Shown: positions 59,094 through 64,000 of the stretch, piece after piece
Position numbering within the stretch: the first letter of the stretch is position 1
Layout of the letters: each line of letters starts with the position of its first letter
Origin: Aquila chrysaetos chrysaetos
Taxonomy: Eukaryota; Chordata; Aves; Accipitriformes; Accipitridae
Direction: 5' to 3'
Length of the DNA: 64,000 bases
Assembly: GCF_900496995.4 (NCBI RefSeq)
Contig: NC_044004.1
Span: forward strand, 6,076,001-6,140,000
The notes under the pieces: generated by a model
Told to the model about the DNA's origin: nothing
The model's input: only the letters and a program-made list of their open reading frames with translations
Database searches by the model: none
Position numbers and translations under genes: made by a program

Positions 59094-62000
59094 AGATATA
59101 TATAAAAACATATGTACGCATATTTATATCTATCACAGTAGACTTAAAATGCACTTTCATTCCTCTGGCACTGCTGCGTGAGCTGCTGACACAATCCACC
59201 CTGCGCTTTGGCTCTTGCAGGATTAAGAAGGCCATTGATTTAAAGCAGGATGACCTGCAGCAGGCAAAACCACGTGCGAAAATGAGGTTTGGAAAATGAC
59301 AGTGAGCAGTGCTGGAGGGAGTCTGACGCAAGGCAAGCACCTGGGATGGGGTGTGGGGCACATGTCCAGGAAGGAGGATGCAGCCAGCTCCATTAAGTCA
59401 AACGAAAGAGCTGGGAGCTGGTGAGAAATGTGAGGCTGTGCTCTGTCAGCTGTCAAGTCAGGGGGGTAGAGAGGTGCAAGAGAGATTACATTCCTTGTAA
59501 GGCAAAGGAGAGCCAGAGAGCTGATAAAACCCGCATGGTTACATTGTGCCGGGAAGCACAGGGAGATATCTCATACAGGGAATGGGGCTCCCTCCTGCCG
59601 CCTGCGTGCTTTGAGGGCAGTCGGAAAGCAAAAAGGCAGTCAAAGAAGTTTCCCTGTAAAGAGGAGTGACAGGTTGGAGGGGAATATGGTGCAGCAAAAC
59701 CCAAGTCCTCAAACAGAGGCTTGTCTTCCCCCAGCTCTCTCTCCAAGAACAGAAAAATCCTGAAATGATGGCTTTGCATTTGGTGTTTATTGCATAAGGT
59801 GTCCATAGTTTCCAAAGCAAACCCAACGGGTGGAACTTACTGTCAGTCCTGGAAAGCCCTCGTTTCTAAGGAGATGCAGAAATGCACAAAAAAAGTTATA
59901 CCAGACTTCCCGAGGAGGTGAAGGAACAGTTCATGTAGTATTGAAACTGCAGACACAATTACTCATAGGTAATCTGACTGGCAGGTATAAGAAATACCAC
60001 ATCTCTCACAAAACCCTCATGGGATCCTCCCTGCTCAGAAATCGTTTAAAAGAAGACTGGATTTATTGATAATGTGCATTACCAGGACTCTAGAGGCTTG
60101 GGCTCAACTCTTGGTTAGAAAAAAATATCAGGGGACACAGGTATTTGAGATCTATTGCCTAAATCTTCAACAAACATTGCTTGAACACTGCCTGACCCTC
60201 CAAGCACCTAAGTCCCCCAGGTGCCCCTAGGAAGTCGTGCAAAATTCTGCTGTCCCAGAGGCACTCAGAGCCAGTTGCCCCAAATGGGGATGGCAAACTG
60301 GGGCTCTCCCTTGGCCCCAGGGCTGGACCTTACGACAGGCTCTGATGGCATCTGTCCTGGAGGGAGAAAACACCAAGGACACCAAAGGCTTGCAGTGGTC
60401 CACAGTCTCCCCTGTCATCCCCTCTGCAACGGTTAAGGTCCCCCAAGGACAGGGGGAGCAGCCTCAGGTTAAACCCAAGTCTCTCAGCCTGTGGAAATCA
60501 CTGATCTGTAAAGCCTTCTCTGGCCTAGAAAGTGTTTGTCACAACCCGAAATGGCTCCAGGTGGCCCGGATGGACCTTCCTCTCCCTGTAGAGGATGCTG
60601 CATGGCCAGGCAGCACTGAACATTTCTGAGGAGATGTATGGCACCTACCCAGGAGCCCTGAAGGTTTTCACCCTTACAGACTCAGTGATCAGCTTCCCTT
60701 GCTTTAACATGGGGACAACAGAACTGCTTTCTGCTGTGTCTATGTACACCATGGCCTCTGGGGTGATCTCTGGCCCTTCGTTCACTGCCATCTTCCACAC
60801 ACAGTGAGAACTTCTGTTTTTTCACCCTGCCTAAAAGCAGGATCTTCATTAGCACAGTGATTTCTCCAGCCCGTCCAAGCCTTGCCAGGTCAGGGATTTA
60901 GGACTGACTTGGAGGGCAGGTGCCACTGACCAACTCACTAAATTACTTTCTTGGGAGCCTCAGGCTTCTTTGGCCTCTCATCCAAGCATCAACCGAGCTG
61001 AACTCTCAGGGGCTCATGAGCTCTGGTGTTACGTAGATGAGACGCACACAGCTACAGTCAGAAAAGCAATGATTCGATGTGCCAACCAACAAATGCAAGA
61101 GGTGACAGAGCACTGTCAACTAAACCATGGCTCCCACAAGCATGGCTCTCAGTGAAATCAGAAGCAGCAAGTAGTTCTCGTGACTGCTTGGATTGGATTC
61201 AGATGGATTAAGATCTGTTGGACCTGCCAGGACAGAGGGCTGAGCACTGCCATAGGAAATGTATTAACCTCATCTCTGAGACATGCATAACCCAAACATC
61301 TGTCCACCATTTCCCATCCAGCACCCACAGCATCTCATTCACTGATCTGGAAAAGCAAGGTGAGATGGCTGTAGTGCAAAGGAATTAAAGGAGGATTTCA
61401 TTGAATAGCTAATGGACATGGTGAGAAGCTCACAAACTATTTAACGTGAGTTTATTTTATTCTGTACATGACAGATGACACACACAGATGACCTACCTTA
61501 CACCTAAGTCCACCTGCTTCATATTTATTATTGGCTGACTAGGCATCTCTCTCCTCAACATCCTACAGAGGACGGCATAAGAATAGCCTAAGATGTAGGC
61601 AAAGTCCACTTGGCTTTCAAAGCAGAGGCTGTAACACGTCATTAAACACAAAAGCCTAAGGAAATGCACCTACTCTTTCAGCAGTGAAAGGAAAAGGGAG
61701 GTATTCAATACCTAGCTTCTACTGGGGATACCTATAATGGTGAATTATTCGCACAGTAATAGTTTTGCTCCTTTAAAAAGGGGGTTGGAACTTAGTACTT
61801 TTATCTTTAAAATGTCAGGGATGACACATTCTGGTTTGCCTGATTTGAGTGGAGGATTTATTTTAGACTAATTTTAGACTATTTTATTTTTATTCTTTCG
61901 TTACAAAATTTCTCAGCCTCTTTTTAGAGGTGTGGGTGTGGTTTTCTTTAAGAAAGCTCGTTTTCTCCCAGGTTTTTTTTAAGCTTTTGAATAAATGAGA

Positions 62001-62995
62001 TAATAATAAAAAAATCAAACCCCAGAAAATTTAAGCAATGTGAATATGATCACATTAGCTCTCAGTTTTTATTGGGATCAGCTCAAAGAATTTGTTTCTA
62101 TAATCTTTTCAGAGTCATACTGTTATGGAAAATCTTGCATTTCTTATATCCCTAGGTCATCCCAGCTACAATAATGGAGGTCCCCACATTTCCCTTGGAA
62201 AATGTTTTGGGCCTGCTTCACACATCAAAAAGGAGGGCAAAGATTGCATCATCTCAGGTTTTTAGCAATTTGCAGATCACTCATCAAGCAGATCTTCAGG
62301 TGATCTTGGCTTTCTACCACATGACACTGTTTGCCTTGACTGTGTCTCAAACACCACTGGTTAAAGAGCAAACCTTCTCTTGAAGGTTGACAGAGATATA
62401 TTAGGCATCCCCATGCCTGTAGGAAATGTAAACTCTTACACGCTTGAGAGCCAACTGACATGCCAGAGGAGAAGGTCACATACTGTACACTGAGCCCAGG
62501 CGATGGGAATGCCATCCACCTGAAGGTGGCAGTGAGGAAGGGAGACATGGGATCTTCAAAGAGAAAGTGAAGAGGGAAGGAAGGATTAAACCCCAACACA
62601 TAAGCAGAGCACTAGAGAAAGCTTCAGTGAGAGGTAATGTCAATGGGGAATGCACAGGGGCTTTGCAAATCAAAAAATGTCCCCAACAGAGGCAAAGAAT
62701 CCCTTGAGAAGATAGATTTCCAACCTTCTGCATCTATTTTAGGGCAAAGCAGGCCTGACACTGGCATTTTCTGAGTGCTCTTTCAGCTGATAACAGCAAG
62801 GCTGATTCAAATGCAGATCAGAGAGTATGTCTGCACTTTATCCAAACAGCAGAATACTAGAGATCACGCTGAGTTCTGCACCCCCTCTCAATCATTATTC
62901 ACCACCTCTCTAAACAGCCTGCTCTAGTTCAGGTAGAAGTAACAGGCTTGATGCAGGAGTCAATGCCAGGTAACCACTATATTAAGCAAAAGGTT

Positions 62996-63082
62996 ATAGA
63001 ATCATAGAATCGTAGAATGGTTTGGGTTGGAAGGGACCTTTGAAGGTCATCTAGTCCCACTCCCCTTGCAATGAGCAGGGTT
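62996..63082 (-). mobile_element. CR1 LINE 3' end, minus orientation
   Basis: Begins with tandem 'tagaatca/cgtagaatgg' units, then 'tttgggttggaagggacctt' and 'aaggtcatctagtccca', the reverse complement of an avian CR1 tail. It lies inside probable SMYD1 intron 1, in the same direction as the gene. Confidence 0.92.
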
Positions 63083-63277
63083 AACCTTGTGAGTCATACC
63101 CTGGCCTTCAATTCTAAGAAACTATGACCTGGCTGATGTCTGTAGGAACCTTCTTTAGCTTCACTTTGAGTTTTATGTACTTCTCGACTAAAAGTCTCCA
63201 GCACTGGGTAAGAAACTGCTGCTCAGATGACCATCATTGAGTTGAGGAGTACAAGCCCACATTAGCCTTAATGACTT

Positions 63278-63298
63278 CAGGGACCTTCAGGGTCCCTG
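63278..63298. repeat. Small hairpin inside a repeated GGGACCTTCAGGG block
   Basis: Arms CAGGGACC and GGTCCCTG with a five-base loop. The surrounding 63272-63315 repeats 'ccttcaggg' several times. Confidence 0.7.
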
Positions 63299-64000
63299 TG
63301 ACCTTCAGGGACTTCCAAGGTGGGATGCAGTCTGCAGATTTAGACACCTGGATGTGCTCATCTGTACCCTCAGTGTCTATGTAGAGATTCCATCAAAACA
63401 CTCAGTGGCGTCTGGAAGGTCATTCAGCTCAAAGGTAGGTGTCTGTGTTCAGTGCACATTATAGTGCTCCATTGACTGTAATGGGCACTTTGGGCTGGAT
63501 TCACTTGCCTGGACATAGGAGCCTAGTGTTATTTTAGGCTCTGCAGGGACACTCATCTGGCTTGAGAGGAGGCCTGAGTCTCATAAATCCTGTTTTGTAC
63601 CTGTCAGCTCTAAGAGGATGTCTCAAACACCCTGGGGCATCTCAAATGACACTAAACACCTATAGCAACTGAATCCTGCCATTAGCTATATGCAGACACT
63701 TGTAACAGACCTTAGTTTTGGGCATCTTAATTTGCAAGCTGAGTCTCAAAGCATATTGCTGGACAAGCCACCACATCACCCTGTAGGGTGGTCCAGTTAA
63801 ATTGATGGGTCTTACTTGCTCAGAGTATGATGGCTTATTATAGAGTTTTGTCAAAGAAAATGCTTCTCTTTTCCCTGGCAAAATGAAATTCTCAACACCT
63901 CCTCAAGCTCAGTCTCCTACTGAAAGACATTCATACAGTGCAGTTGGGTGACAGCCTCAGGGCCAAATTACTTCAGCAGTTCCTCACATCAATATATAAA

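Larger units (their letters stand above)
56685..64000 (-). other. Probable SMYD1 intron 1 (partial)
   Basis: No first exon of SMYD1 and no other gene were recognised up to the right edge. Contents that can be named are an old MIR (58951-59093), an AT-rich patch (59089-59145), a CR1 tail (62996-63082) and a small inverted repeat (63278-63298). An open frame at 60595-60807 is unexplained. Confidence 0.6.

Noticed and set aside
56685-64000. SMYD1 first exon (MENVEVF...)
   Set aside because: Searched by eye on the minus strand for the conserved GKGRGLKA block and a phase-2 donor; no candidate was found, so the exon is presumed to lie outside the window.

Overview
This window is vertebrate nuclear DNA, most likely from a bird. 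It carries CR1 retroposon tails of the avian type (for example around 2490-2735 and 62996-63082), compact introns with GT-AG borders, and the linked genes THNSL2, FABP1 and SMYD1, which are also neighbours on human chromosome 2p. There is no bacterial-style gene density. Most long open frames are chance products of GC-rich non-coding DNA. The species cannot be named from the sequence alone.

Layout: (1) 1-14224 is non-coding and alternates between GC-rich and AT-rich blocks, with one clear CR1, simple repeats, a degenerate tandem repeat and a small CpG cluster. (2) 14225-22298, minus strand, holds THNSL2 with a complete reading frame in 8 coding exons (481 aa). A CpG-rich segment at 22840-23190 is its likely promoter. 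(3) 22299-34271 is the region between the divergent genes THNSL2 and FABP1. It holds old CR1 and MIR fragments and a CTCF-like site, with no recognisable gene. (4) 34272-38250, plus strand, holds FABP1, complete in 4 exons (127 aa), with a TATA box and candidate HNF4/PPAR and HNF1 sites. (5) 38251-40659 is the short gap between the convergent genes FABP1 and SMYD1. (6) 40660 to the right edge, minus strand, holds SMYD1: exons 2-10 (445 aa plus stop). Exon 1 was not found and probably lies beyond 64000, so 56685-64000 would be intron 1.

The three genes do not form one pathway. THNSL2 is a PLP-dependent threonine-synthase-like phospholyase, FABP1 is a liver and gut fatty-acid carrier, and SMYD1 is a striated-muscle lysine methyltransferase. 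A liver/gut gene sits tail-to-tail with a muscle gene and head-to-head with THNSL2, so boundary elements are worth looking for. Two strong CTCF-like motifs in divergent orientation (21671-21684 minus, 26166-26179 plus) lie between the THNSL2 body and FABP1.

I did not find a wholly new biological system. The most interesting leftovers are a decayed C2H2 zinc-finger coding fragment in THNSL2 intron 5, the divergent CTCF-like pair, a previously unlabelled degenerate ~65-90 bp tandem repeat at 3511-3735, perfect or near-perfect inverted repeats at 31429-31451 and 10131-10164, and a poly(A) hexamer overlapping the SMYD1 stop codon. All exon boundaries come from reading splice sites and comparing with remembered family sequences. 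No alignment program was run.
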